A stretch of 64,000 nucleotides of DNA from UBA6244 sp965140775 (GCA_965140775.1 OZ223471.1:4216001-4280000); one strand, 5' to 3'. Positions 8,648-17,628 are shown, counted from the first letter of the stretch. Made by a program: numbers and translations. Notes: a model not told the origin generated them from the letters alone.

Positions 8648-9904
8648 ATGGATAAATTTCGACGGTTTTTACAGATATTGGGTCCCGGATTGTTGTATGC
8701 CGGAGCGGCAGTGGGAGTTTCACATTTGGTGCAGTCCACCAAAGCCGGAGCCATCTACAATTTCGATTTGGTTTGGGTGTTGTTGTTAGCCAATTTCCTA
8801 AAGTATCCCTTTTTTGAATTTGGTCCGCGATACGCCATTGCCACCGGTAAAAACCTGGTGCAAGGTTATGCCAGCGTGGGCAATTGGGCTGTGGTATTGT
8901 TTACATTGCTCACGGTTTTGTCCATGTTTATCATTCAGGCTACCGTCACGGTGGTTACAGCCGGGCTGATTGCCAACTTGTTTCATATCACCATCGGATT
9001 CAAGACTTTAAGCGTGGTGGTGCTGGTACTGGCCATGCTTATTCTGGTGATTGGCAAGTTTAGCCTTTTGGACAAGGCCATGAAATTCATTATGTTGTTG
9101 TTGGCGGTTTCCACAATAATGGCCGTGTTTGCGGCATTGGGTATCCATAAAGAAATTAACCCTGAAACTTTGACCAACTTTTCTTGGACCCGAGGAGCTG
9201 ACATCTTGTTTTTAATTGCGTTTGTGGGGTGGATGCCCGCACCCATTGATGTTTCGGTTTGGTCGAGTTTGTGGAATGTGGCCAAAGTGGAAGAATTGGG
9301 TTACAAACCCGATTTAAACAGCGTATTAACAGAATTTCGTGTAGGCTATATTGGAACGGCCTTGCTGGCAGTGGGCTTTGTATCGATGGGCGCGCTGGTG
9401 ATGTACGGAACAGGCGAACAATTGTCTCCCGATGGCACCACCTTTTCGGGACAACTTATCAACATGTACACCCATAGTCTGGGAGGTTGGGCGCATTGGG
9501 TGGTAGGTATCGCAGCACTGACTACCATGCTCAGCACCACCATCACTGTATTGGATGCGTATCCCAGAGTGCTTAAATGCATCAGGGAGTCCTTGTTTAG
9601 TCCTTTTAACAGAAATACAACCAACGAGGGTACACCTTATATAATAGGCCTTTTAGTTATGGTTGTTGGGTCTTCACTTTTGATTTTTTACGCTACCAAA
9701 TCCATGGGACAACTGGTAACTTTTGCCACCATCATGTCGTTTTTAACGGCGCCGGTGCTTGCCTGGCTCAACTACCGCGTGGTTACCGACAACCATATGC
9801 CGATGGAAGCACGTCCGGGCCTGTTTCTCAAAACCCTTTCGTGGATAGGAATTGTTTTTTTCGTGGCCTTTTCACTGGTTTATTTGTATTGGACTTTCTT
9901 TTGA
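8648..9904 (+). CDS. Nramp-family divalent metal transporter
   Basis: From the ATG at 8648 the product is 418 aa with about 11 hydrophobic segments. The opening GPGLLYAGAAVGVSHLVQS corresponds to Nramp TM1. The canonical TM1 metal-binding DPGN is replaced by AAVGVSH, and the TM6 region reads GWMPAPIDVS instead of a MPH-type motif. This suggests an Nramp-related transporter whose substrate may not be Mn2+/Fe2+. The reading frame is open for 16 more codons upstream, but the promoter-like element at 8619 and the hydrophobic start argue for 8648. It is divergently transcribed from the serine hydrolase. Confidence 0.78.
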   Translation: MDKFRRFLQILGPGLLYAGAAVGVSHLVQSTKAGAIYNFDLVWVLLLANFLKYPFFEFGPRYAIATGKNLVQGYASVGNWAVVLFTLLTVLSMFIIQATVTVVTAGLIANLFHITIGFKTLSVVVLVLAMLILVIGKFSLLDKAMKFIMLLLAVSTIMAVFAALGIHKEINPETLTNFSWTRGADILFLIAFVGWMPAPIDVSVWSSLWNVAKVEELGYKPDLNSVLTEFRVGYIGTALLAVGFVSMGALVMYGTGEQLSPDGTTFSGQLINMYTHSLGGWAHWVVGIAALTTMLSTTITVLDAYPRVLKCIRESLFSPFNRNTTNEGTPYIIGLLVMVVGSSLLIFYATKSMGQLVTFATIMSFLTAPVLAWLNYRVVTDNHMPMEARPGLFLKTLSWIGIVFFVAFSLVYLYWTFF

Positions 9905-9917
9905 TTTGCTCTTTTTT

Positions 9918-10022
9918 GGATCAATGGTGGGTTCAAGGGTTCAAGGGATCAGGGGATCAATGGGATCAATGGGATCAATGGATTAATGGGGTCAATGGGA
10001 TCAATGGATCAGGGGATCAGGG
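9918..10022. repeat. Degenerate tandem repeat of GGGATCAAT units
   Basis: About ten imperfect 9-10 bp units (GGGATCAAT(G), with GGGTTCAAG and GGGATCAGG variants) follow the Nramp stop codon. They are uniformly oriented and rich in GATC. There is no open frame of significance. Confidence 0.75.
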
Positions 10023-10027
10023 TTTTT

Positions 10028-10057
10028 CTCCCTACTCCCTACTCCCTACTCCCTACT
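10028..10057. repeat. Tandem repeat of CTCCCTA (7-mer)
   Basis: Four consecutive copies of a CTCCCTA heptamer, with two more scattered copies in the next 50 bp. The strand is pyrimidine-rich. The repeat lies directly beside the GATCAAT array. Confidence 0.8.
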
Positions 10058-10150
10058 GCTTACTCTCATCTTCTGTCCTCCGTCTTCCGACTCCCTACTT
10101 CAGGCTCCTTTATGTTCAAGAGCTCAAATACGCAAATCTTGAAATAAATA

Positions 10151-10705
10151 CTACTTCCACTTAATGTTGCACCCATTACTGGGAATTTGTTTTTCGGGCA
10201 CGGGTTTCCCTGCCACTACCAAATCGAGGGCGGCGCGCAGATCCTTGCCGGTAACCGGAATATGATTCCCCGGTCGTGATCCATCCAACTGACCCCGATA
10301 TACACATTTTCCTTCCGCATCAAATAAATCGAAATCGGGCGTACAAGCGGCATCGTAAGCCTTTGCCACTTCCTGTGTTTCGTCGTACAGATAGGGAAAA
10401 GGAAATTTTAATGAGAGGGCCATTTCTCTCATTTTATCAGGATGGTCTTGCGGATAATTCACCACATCATTGCTACTGATGGCTACCATGCCAATTCCCT
10501 GATCCTTATATTCATAGCCGATCCTGACGAGTTCGTGGATCACATGCAACACATAAGGACAATGGTTGCAGATAAACATAACAAGTGTCCCCTTGGCTCC
10601 TTTGATGTCTTCCGAAGAAGTCATTTTTCCCGATACAACATCGGTCAAATTAAAGGGAGGAAGATCAAAGCCGAGGGCTATGGGTTTAGTAAATGTAAGC
10701 GACAT
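10151..10705 (-). CDS. Thioredoxin-fold redoxin (AhpC/TSA-like)
   Basis: 184 aa from the ATG at 10705, which lies 11 bp below a well-formed promoter; the frame extends upstream but without support. The thioredoxin fold carries a CxxC active site, CNHC at residues 46-49, in the VMFICNHCPYV context. A cis-Pro region, CTPDFDLFD, follows. This is the 'thioredoxin family protein' group close to ResA/alkyl hydroperoxide reductase. There is no signal peptide, so it is a cytosolic disulfide reductase or peroxidase-like protein. The C-terminus IPSNGCNIKWK matches the group. Confidence 0.85.
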   Translation of the reverse strand: MSLTFTKPIALGFDLPPFNLTDVVSGKMTSSEDIKGAKGTLVMFICNHCPYVLHVIHELVRIGYEYKDQGIGMVAISSNDVVNYPQDHPDKMREMALSLKFPFPYLYDETQEVAKAYDAACTPDFDLFDAEGKCVYRGQLDGSRPGNHIPVTGKDLRAALDLVVAGKPVPEKQIPSNGCNIKWK

Positions 10706-10722
10706 GATTGATAGTTTTAGGT

Positions 10723-10755
10723 CAAAATTAATCAGTTTTTGCCACATAGACCAAA
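10723..10755 (-). promoter_or_regulatory. Promoter of the redoxin gene
   Basis: On the minus strand, TTTG (10755-10752), then 21 bp, then TAATTTTG (10730-10723). This is a full match to the Bacteroidota -33/-7 pair, 17 bp above the ATG. Confidence 0.65.
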
Positions 10756-10768
10756 CGAATGGATTCAT

Positions 10769-10776
10769 TACCTTTG
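10769..10776 (+). promoter_or_regulatory. Candidate -7 element TACCTTTG for the GT9 gene
   Basis: An exact TAnnTTTG match 16 bp before the TTG start at 10793. It overlaps the divergent redoxin promoter region. Confidence 0.4.
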
Positions 10777-10792
10777 CCCAAAACACCATGTC

Positions 10793-11785
10793 TTGAAAAA
10801 AATCCTGGTTATACGGTTTAGCTCCATCGGCGATATTGTTCTCACCACCCCGATAATCAGGGCTTTAAACGAGCAGCTCGACTGCGAAGTACATGTATTG
10901 ACCAAAAAACAATACCGTGGTCTCTTTTCCGGAAATCCACATGTTGCTCAAATTCATTCTTTTGAAAAAGCTCCCGCCGAATGTTTCGATGAGCTCAAAA
11001 GGATCTCTTTCGATCATGTGGTGGACCTGCAAAAGAACCTGCGTTCTGTAAAGTTGCGACGTGCTCTGGGTGTTGCCTCCTCCTCCTTTCCCAAGCTCAA
11101 CGTTAAAAAATGGTTGTTGGTGAATGCCAAAATAAACCGCATGCCCGATGTACATATTGTAGATCGGTATTTTGAAGCCGTTAAGGGTCTGGATGTAGAA
11201 AATGATGGCGCAGGTCTGGAATATTATATTCCGGCAAGCGACGAGGTGATTCCCTCCAGGATTGACCCTTCGCTGGGCAAAGGCTATTTGGCCATGGTGA
11301 TAGGCGGTCAGCATGCCACCAAGATATTTCCTCCTGAAAAAGCGGCACAACTGATTTCACGAATTACCAGGCCCATCGTGTTGTTGGGCGGACCTGATGA
11401 CAAACAACGAGGTGAAGAAATTCAAGCCTTTTGTCCACATGCCACCATTTTCAATACCTGCGGAACCCTCAACCTCAATCAATCGGCTTCATTGGTAAAA
11501 CAAGCACAACTGGTGATTACCAACGATACAGGGCTCATGCACATTGCCGCAGCTTTTTTCAAGCCCATACTCAGCATTTGGGGCAATACCGTACCCGAAC
11601 TGGGCATGTATCCTTACCTTCCGGGAAAGCCCGAACTTTTCAGCATGGCGCAGGTAAACGGACTATGGTGCCGTCCTTGCAGCAAATTGGGTTTTTCCAA
11701 ATGTCCGAAAAAACATTTTAACTGTATGATGCAGCAGGATATTGAATGGATGATGGGGGAAATTGAACGATTAATGAGCATTTGA
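10793..11785 (+). CDS. Glycosyltransferase family 9 (lipopolysaccharide heptosyltransferase-like)
   Basis: The frame opens with LKKILVIRFSSIGDIVLTTP, the N-terminal signature of GT9 heptosyltransferases. The best start is therefore the TTG at 10793 (330 aa), although the frame is open to another TTG at 10739. The C-terminal nucleotide-sugar domain contains VITNDTGLMHIAAAF, the acceptor/donor-binding motif of the family, and KPILSIWG. The enzyme probably adds heptose or a related sugar to the LPS inner core on the cytoplasmic face. A cluster of cysteines near the C-terminus (WCRPC...KCPKKHFNC) is normal for the Bacteroidota subgroup. The precise sugar is unknown. Confidence 0.85.
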   Translation: MKKILVIRFSSIGDIVLTTPIIRALNEQLDCEVHVLTKKQYRGLFSGNPHVAQIHSFEKAPAECFDELKRISFDHVVDLQKNLRSVKLRRALGVASSSFPKLNVKKWLLVNAKINRMPDVHIVDRYFEAVKGLDVENDGAGLEYYIPASDEVIPSRIDPSLGKGYLAMVIGGQHATKIFPPEKAAQLISRITRPIVLLGGPDDKQRGEEIQAFCPHATIFNTCGTLNLNQSASLVKQAQLVITNDTGLMHIAAAFFKPILSIWGNTVPELGMYPYLPGKPELFSMAQVNGLWCRPCSKLGFSKCPKKHFNCMMQQDIEWMMGEIERLMSI

Positions 11786-11830
11786 AATGACTCTATGGAA
11801 GGTGTCAAAAGCCGGATGGCGATGGCCAAC

Positions 11831-11863
11831 AAAAAGCCGGCTCAGCATAACTGAACCGGCCTT
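11831..11863 (-). terminator. Rho-independent terminator of the acyl-CoA carboxylase operon
   Basis: On the minus strand: GGCCGGTTCAG, a 5-6 nt loop, CTGAGCCGGCT, then TTTTG. It lies 40 bp after the stop codon at 11903. Stem and U-tract are both strong. Confidence 0.85.
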
Positions 11864-11902
11864 GATCATACAAAACATGTTTAATTTTTTGATATCCAAT
11901 GG

Positions 11903-13438
11903 TTACAACGGAATATTCCCGTGTTTTTTTGGCGGATTGGAAGCCGTTTTGTTGGCGGTCATTTCCAATGCTTCCATTATTTTCCGGCGGGTATCGTGGG
12001 GTTGAATAATCTCGTCGATATAACCCAGTTCGGCGGCTTTGTAAGGACTGGCGAAATTATCACGGTATTCGTCAACGGCTTTCTTACGTTCTTCATCCGA
12101 CAATCCGCCACGGTAGATGATATTCACGGCACCATCGGGACCCATCACGGCAATTTCGGCAGTGGGGTAAGCAAAATTCATGTCGGCACCAATGTGCTTG
12201 CTCGACATCACATCATAGGCACCACCATAGGCTTTGCGGGTGATGATGGTGATTTTGGGTACAGTGGCTTCCGCGAAAGCGTAAAGCAACTTGGCGCCGT
12301 GTTTGATAATGCCGCCAAATTCCTGGGCAGTTCCGGGTAAAAATCCGGGGACATCTTCGAGGGTAATCAAGGGAATATTGAAAGCATCGCAGAAACGTAC
12401 AAACCGGGCTGCTTTTGTTGAAGAGTCGATGTCGAGCACCCCGGCAAGTACCTGAGGCTGATTGGCTACAATACCCACCGGTTGACCACCGATACGAGCA
12501 AATCCCACAATGATGTTTTGAGCAAAGTGTGGCTGCACTTCCAAAAAGTGGGCATTGTCGATAATGGGCAGGATGATGTCGAACATGTTGTACGGCTTAT
12601 TGGGATCCACCGGAACCACCTCATCCAGTTTAAAAATCTGACGTTTGGGATCGTCGGTGCACACTTTGCGTGGCGGATCTTCCATGTTGTTGGAAGGCAG
12701 GAAGCTCATCAGCTCGCGCAACATCATCATGGCCTGTTCATCATTTTCAGCCGTGAAATGCGCTACACCGCTCTTTTTGTTGTGCGACATGGCTCCACCT
12801 AAATCCTCTTTGGTAACTTCTTCGTTGGTCACGGTTTTTATCACATCCGGACCGGTAACAAACATATAGGAAGTTTCTTTTACCATGAGAATAAAATCGG
12901 TGATGGCAGGCGAATATACGGCCCCTCCGGCACAAGGTCCGAGGATGGCCGAAATTTGCGGAATCACGCCCGAACTGCGGACATTGCGGTAAAAAATATC
13001 GGCATAACCTGCCAAACTTTCCACCCCTTCCTGAATACGGGCACCGCCGGAGTCGTTAAGACCAATTACGGGTGCTCCCATTTTCATGGCCAAATCCATG
13101 ATTTTGATAATTTTATCGGCATTGGCACGACTGAGCGAACCACCAAAAACGGTGAAATCCTGAGCAAAAACATACACCAAACGGTTTTCAATTTTGCCAT
13201 AGCCTGTTACCACTCCATCGCCCAAAACTTTATTTTTTTCCATTCCGAAGTCGGTGGAACGGTGTGTTACAAACTTGTCGATTTCCACAAAAGTTCCGGG
13301 ATCGAGCAGGTAGTTGATTCGTTCGCGGGCCGTAAGCCGTCCGGCAGCATGTTGCTTGTCAATACGATCTTGTCCGCCACCCAATTCGGCTTTTTTGCTT
13401 TTTTGTTCAAGCAATTCTATTTTCGATTTTAACGACAT
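11903..13438 (-). CDS. Acyl-CoA (propionyl-CoA) carboxylase, carboxyltransferase subunit
   Basis: 511 aa, PccB family, full length and clearly paralogous to the protein at 3338-4897 (shared GLNDSGGARIQEGV and GPCAGGAVYSP motifs, and a near-identical ending PPKKHGNIPL). The C-terminal half contains TRKAYGGAYDVMSSKHI. It is encoded downstream of a biotin carrier and a biotin carboxylase in one operon. The complex should therefore carboxylate an acyl-CoA, most likely propionyl-CoA, using ATP and bicarbonate. Substrate choice between propionyl- and acetyl-CoA cannot be settled by eye. Confidence 0.9.
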   Translation of the reverse strand: MSLKSKIELLEQKSKKAELGGGQDRIDKQHAAGRLTARERINYLLDPGTFVEIDKFVTHRSTDFGMEKNKVLGDGVVTGYGKIENRLVYVFAQDFTVFGGSLSRANADKIIKIMDLAMKMGAPVIGLNDSGGARIQEGVESLAGYADIFYRNVRSSGVIPQISAILGPCAGGAVYSPAITDFILMVKETSYMFVTGPDVIKTVTNEEVTKEDLGGAMSHNKKSGVAHFTAENDEQAMMMLRELMSFLPSNNMEDPPRKVCTDDPKRQIFKLDEVVPVDPNKPYNMFDIILPIIDNAHFLEVQPHFAQNIIVGFARIGGQPVGIVANQPQVLAGVLDIDSSTKAARFVRFCDAFNIPLITLEDVPGFLPGTAQEFGGIIKHGAKLLYAFAEATVPKITIITRKAYGGAYDVMSSKHIGADMNFAYPTAEIAVMGPDGAVNIIYRGGLSDEERKKAVDEYRDNFASPYKAAELGYIDEIIQPHDTRRKIMEALEMTANKTASNPPKKHGNIPL

Positions 13439-13486
13439 GGTATAGATGTTTTTTTTATTCGGTTGAAATTGAAATGATCATTGAAA

Positions 13487-13990
13487 TTATTCGAGCATGA
13501 TCAAGGGCTGATCGCCATTGATGTTATCGCCTTCTTTCACCAGAATTTTGGTTATTTTACGGTCTTTCACCACCTTGTATTCGCTTTCCATTTTCATGGC
13601 CGACACGATGATGACAGTTTGGCCGCCCTTCACCATATCGCCTTCTTCCACCAGAATTTTCACCACTTTTCCCGGCATGGGGGTGGAGATATAATTGTGG
13701 TCTTCGGCTTCGGTACCTTTGCGGCTGTTTTTGTACTTGGTTTCGGCGTCGATAATTTCCACATCGAAAGCATTGTACAAGGTGTTCACCAGGTATTTTT
13801 TGTTTTCGGTGGGAAGCAACTCCACATTGTAAGAAATTCCGTCGAGCAGGATGGAATATACTCCGTGTTCCACTTCCAAAATATCCGCGGTATAATGTCG
13901 GTTGTCGATCATAATCTCGGCCACATGACCTTCGATACCCAGCAGTTCAATTTGTACGGTTTCGTCGTTTAGTTTTATTTCGTAAGACAT
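13487..13990 (-). CDS. Biotin carboxyl carrier subunit of acyl-CoA carboxylase
   Basis: 167 aa. The C-terminal biotinyl domain (about 98-167) has the motif SAMKMES with the acceptor lysine at residue 133, in the VIIVSAMKMESEY context. The N-terminal 80 residues form the beta-rich BT-like region that docks carriers onto their partner subunits in multi-subunit acyl-CoA carboxylases. The gene sits between carboxylase and carboxyltransferase genes, with 48 and 19 bp spacers. It is longer than the carrier of the decarboxylase operon (142 aa) because of a larger N-terminal domain. Confidence 0.9.
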   Translation of the reverse strand: MSYEIKLNDETVQIELLGIEGHVAEIMIDNRHYTADILEVEHGVYSILLDGISYNVELLPTENKKYLVNTLYNAFDVEIIDAETKYKNSRKGTEAEDHNYISTPMPGKVVKILVEEGDMVKGGQTVIIVSAMKMESEYKVVKDRKITKILVKEGDNINGDQPLIMLE

Positions 13991-14009
13991 GGCATCTTCA
14001 TTTTTAAAA

Positions 14010-15518
14010 TTATAACCTGCTTAAATTATTACGTCTTCCGTAGTTTTTCCAGTTGCTGGTAGGTCGTTTGCAGAACTTGTCTTTTTTAACGGATTCTATC
14101 TTGCTCAGGTAATCGAAAAAGGCAGTCATGGCGGCCACATCTTTCAAACGTTGAGAGGCATCCGCTTTGGGTTTGAGCAGGGCTTCGTTGTCCTGAATAA
14201 AGTGCGTATTGTATTTTCCATTCACAAAATCAGGCACTTCCATAATCCGATTGAGGAAGGGAATGGAGGTTTTGATACCGGTAATTTTGTAGGCATGCAG
14301 GGCACGTTTCATGCGGTCGATGGCCTCGCTACGGGTGGAGGCCCACACGATGAGCTTGGAAATCATGGGGTCGTAATAAATGGGGATTTCGTATCCGGCA
14401 TAAACATACCCATCGTGACGAACACCCAATCCCAAAGGTTCGGTGATGTGTCGTATTTTTCCCGGGCTGGGCATAAAGTTGTTGTCGGGATCCTCGGCAT
14501 AAATACGTACTTCGATGGCGTGGCCGTGCTGCTTCAGGTCTTCTTGTTTAAATGGCAACTCTTTCCCGTTGGCAATGTCAATTTGTGTTTTCACCAAATC
14601 TACGCCAACCACCCTTTCGGTGATGGGGTGTTCCACTTGCAGGCGGGTATTCATTTCCAAAAAGTAGTAGTTCAGGTTGTCGTCCACGATAAATTCGATG
14701 GTGCCGGCTCCACTATAATTTACTGCCTGAGCCGCTGCCACGGCATGGGCACCCATTTCCATGCGCACCTTGTCGGTCATTAATGGCGAAGGGGTTTCTT
14801 CCACCACTTTTTGATGGCGGCGTTGCACCGAACATTCGCGTTCAAATAAATGTACGCAGTTGCCATGCTTATCGGCTACTATTTGAAATTCGATGTGATG
14901 AGGCGAATCGATGTATTTTTCGATGTACACGGCATCATTTCCAAAAGCTGATTTAGCCTCAGATTTGGCGCCACTCACCGAAGAAATGATGTCTTCCTCA
15001 CGTTTGACCAAACGCATCCCTTTTCCACCACCCCCGGCACTGGCTTTGATCATCACGGGAAGTCCGATTTTGTGGATCGTCTCCACCGCCTCCTTGATAT
15101 CGGTAATGGGCTCCGTGGTACCCGGAACTACCGGAACATTGGCGCTTTGCATTTTTTTGCGGGCCGTTATCTTGTCGCCCATGGTGTTGATGGCGTATGC
15201 CGAGGGACCAATAAAGATAATTCCCTCTTTCTCACACCTTTCAGAAAATTCAGCGTTTTCAGATAAAAATCCATAACCGGGATGGATGGCGTCGGCACCA
15301 CTTTTTTTCGCAGCAGCGATGATGTTGTCGATAACCAAATAGCTCTCGTTGGAGGGAGCCGGGCCAATACAGTAGGCCTGATCGGCAAAACGCACATGCA
15401 TGGAATTGCGGTCGGCTTCAGAATATACCGCCACCGACTCAATTCCCATCTCACGGCAGCTGCGCATTATCCTGATGGCAATCTCTCCACGGTTGGCAAC
15501 CAAAATTTTTTTGATCAT
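14010..15518 (-). CDS. Biotin carboxylase subunit of acyl-CoA carboxylase (AccC/PccA-type)
   Basis: From the ATG at 15518 the product is 502 aa and begins MIKKILVANRGEIAIRIM, the classic biotin carboxylase start; the open frame extends 45 codons further but is not protein-like. The ATP-grasp glycine loop KASAGGGGKGMRLV is at about 158-171. The catalytic EMNTRLQVEHPITE segment and the C-terminal MKRAL...ITGIKTSIPFL segment are present. It carboxylates biotin on the carrier encoded next to it. The extra 50 C-terminal residues beyond AccC length are Lys-rich and may contact the carrier. First gene of the operon. Confidence 0.92.
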   Translation of the reverse strand: MIKKILVANRGEIAIRIMRSCREMGIESVAVYSEADRNSMHVRFADQAYCIGPAPSNESYLVIDNIIAAAKKSGADAIHPGYGFLSENAEFSERCEKEGIIFIGPSAYAINTMGDKITARKKMQSANVPVVPGTTEPITDIKEAVETIHKIGLPVMIKASAGGGGKGMRLVKREEDIISSVSGAKSEAKSAFGNDAVYIEKYIDSPHHIEFQIVADKHGNCVHLFERECSVQRRHQKVVEETPSPLMTDKVRMEMGAHAVAAAQAVNYSGAGTIEFIVDDNLNYYFLEMNTRLQVEHPITERVVGVDLVKTQIDIANGKELPFKQEDLKQHGHAIEVRIYAEDPDNNFMPSPGKIRHITEPLGLGVRHDGYVYAGYEIPIYYDPMISKLIVWASTRSEAIDRMKRALHAYKITGIKTSIPFLNRIMEVPDFVNGKYNTHFIQDNEALLKPKADASQRLKDVAAMTAFFDYLSKIESVKKDKFCKRPTSNWKNYGRRNNLSRL

Positions 15519-15725
15519 ACTTAACTCGTTTAATTTACATGTATTCAGTTTATTAAGACTAATTACAGTTAACTTTTGGGGCGTAAAGATAATAAATATT
15601 GTTATCGAACACCTGCACATATGTTTATAAGGCCATATGATCAATGGCAACACTTATAAATTGAGAAGGTTATTTTTCTGATAAGCTAAAAAAATGCCCT
15701 ATCATTGCACTCAAATTTCCGAACC

Positions 15726-16517
15726 ATGAAACATCTGCTTTTTCTGAGTGTAATTCTCTTAACCTCATTGATTTCTGTCGCACAGGTAAACTACGAAACC
15801 ACCCTCGACAACGCCCTGTACAGCACCACCCTGGAAGAGGTGGGACAGGTATATTTTGGGGTGAACTATACCACCAATGAGTGCCTGATATATAAGAGTG
15901 ATTATTCCCTATGGAAAACCATCAACATTGTACCTCCAGCCAATGCCAGTTTATACGAAGTGGCCTATGTAACCACCAAACTCTTCAACAACGACAATCA
16001 GGTAGAATTGTTGGCAGTTTTCACCGAATACGTGAGCACGTCGGATACGGGAGGTTATTTTGTTTATACCACCAAGATAATCAACGAAGTGGGCGTTACT
16101 TTTTTGAATTTGGAAGGGGCAGGATACTCAACCGTTTATAATGTAAGCGATACCCAAACCAAGCTGCTTTGTTTTGTTTATGATTTTTCGGTGAGTCCTT
16201 ATTTGGTCAACACACAGATATACGGACTACCCGGACGATTGAGTGATACACAAGTACAACCGGCCTTGTTCATGGGCGATGCTTTTCCCAATCCGGCAAC
16301 AAACAGAACACAAATTCCTGTCTCTCCTGAATTTCAACAAACCGCCTCCACTATTGTATTGATGGATGCATCAGGAAAGATTGTGATGAGGGATATTGTA
16401 GGATCAAATCAACCTGTTTTTTTGCTCCATACCGGGACCTTAAAAAGCGGCATTTATTTTTACTACCTACAAAGCAACAATAAAAGAACCGAGGTTAAAA
16501 AATTAATCATTAACTAA
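15726..16517 (+). CDS. Exported protein with T9SS C-terminal sorting domain, function unknown
   Basis: 263 aa from the ATG at 15726, which starts a good signal peptide (MKHLLFLSVILLTSLISVAQ). The central region (25-170) has no recognisable domain and is rich in Thr, Tyr and Val. The C-terminal 80 residues form a type A T9SS tail: DAFPNPATNRTQIPV near residue 190, then a strand ending GIYFYYLQ and KKLIIN. The product is expected at the cell surface or released. Its stop codon overlaps the stop codon of the convergent ROK gene by 4 bp. Confidence 0.8.
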   Translation: MKHLLFLSVILLTSLISVAQVNYETTLDNALYSTTLEEVGQVYFGVNYTTNECLIYKSDYSLWKTINIVPPANASLYEVAYVTTKLFNNDNQVELLAVFTEYVSTSDTGGYFVYTTKIINEVGVTFLNLEGAGYSTVYNVSDTQTKLLCFVYDFSVSPYLVNTQIYGLPGRLSDTQVQPALFMGDAFPNPATNRTQIPVSPEFQQTASTIVLMDASGKIVMRDIVGSNQPVFLLHTGTLKSGIYFYYLQSNNKRTEVKKLIIN

Positions 16518-17614
16518 ATTTCAGCCACCTGATCTTCCGCAAAAGCACGCGCGCCAACGGCCACAGCTTCGGAGGTGCCCAACAGCGAAATGCCCACACC
16601 CACTTTTTTAATGGGACTGTACGGAACTTCCATATCCGTTTGAGGAACCTTGATCATCACCTCACTGTTGGCCAGAAAATCCTTCAGACAATCGGAGCTG
16701 TGCAGGTTGTAGGCAAATACTTCCATGCGGGAGATGGTTTGTCCGTCGGGTTTAAAAAAGCGACCATTCATGGTTTCCACGGCTTGGGGTAAAAACAGTT
16801 TCCAGGCACCTGACAAACCTCCGCCAATGACGATAATCCCATCGATGAGGGTGATGGCATTGGCCAGGGTTTCGCCTAAAATTTCTCCAAAAGTACTCCA
16901 CGCGGCAATGGCAGCTTCTTTGTTGCCCTCCTTCTCACCCATGCCCATTTGGTAAATTTCGTAGGGTTGTGGGGTTTCATCGAATGGCATGCCGGTTTCT
17001 TTGGCAAACAAGTTTCGCAGTCCACGAATACTCAACACCTCTTCCACACTTTGGTTGATGTTGGCCGGATTCGACATGCGGTTGATTTCGGCTCCGGCAG
17101 AATTATCCCCCAACAACAACTGACCATTCAACACAATGCCGGCACCAAAACCCGTTCCCAGAGTAACACCCAACAAATTCCGGTAGTGTTTGTTGTTTCC
17201 CGATTCTTTGAGTTGTTGGTTTACATGTGGTAACAACCCGCCCATGGCTTCACCAAGCGCAAACAAGTCGCCATCGTTGTTGATAAAAACGGGCAAGTTG
17301 AACTTGGATTCCAAAAAAGCTTTGAGGGCCACGCCACCGCGAAAGAGCGGCAGGTTTTCCAAATCGCCGATGATGCCCAACGAATAGTCGGCAGGGCCGG
17401 GAAAGCAAAAGCTGATGGCTACAGCCTTGTGCCCGTTTTGCTGATTAATTTTGGAAAACCCTTCAACGAGCCTGTTGAGCAAGGTGTTCAAATCTGACGC
17501 GGGAGCGGGTAGCGTGAGCTGAGCCACCGTGTTTTGTGAAAAATCCACAGCCTGAAAAACCAGGTTGGTTCCTCCGGCATCAAGGGTAAGTACGGTTTTG
17601 TCCTGGATACTCAT
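16514..17614 (-). CDS. ROK-family protein (sugar kinase-like)
   Basis: A 366-aa ASKHA-fold protein. The phosphate-1 motif is LTLDAGGTNLVFQAV (about 9-23), and the phosphate-2 region is GVTLGTGFGAGIVLNGQLL. There is no N-terminal helix-turn-helix, so it is kinase-like rather than a repressor. The ROK zinc signature (C-x-C-G-x2-G-C-x-E) expected shortly after GAEI is absent: the sequence there reads GAEINRMSNPANINQSVEEV. This is unusual and makes the substrate uncertain. A glucokinase-type role is possible. It lies 14 bp downstream of polA. Confidence 0.8.
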   Translation of the reverse strand: MSIQDKTVLTLDAGGTNLVFQAVDFSQNTVAQLTLPAPASDLNTLLNRLVEGFSKINQQNGHKAVAISFCFPGPADYSLGIIGDLENLPLFRGGVALKAFLESKFNLPVFINNDGDLFALGEAMGGLLPHVNQQLKESGNNKHYRNLLGVTLGTGFGAGIVLNGQLLLGDNSAGAEINRMSNPANINQSVEEVLSIRGLRNLFAKETGMPFDETPQPYEIYQMGMGEKEGNKEAAIAAWSTFGEILGETLANAITLIDGIIVIGGGLSGAWKLFLPQAVETMNGRFFKPDGQTISRMEVFAYNLHSSDCLKDFLANSEVMIKVPQTDMEVPYSPIKKVGVGISLLGTSEAVAVGARAFAEDQVAEI

Positions 17615-17628
17615 TTGTATAATATAAA

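Noticed and set aside
9918..10057. CRISPR-like appearance of the repeats
   Set aside because: Units are 7-10 bp without spacers of constant length. There are no cas genes.
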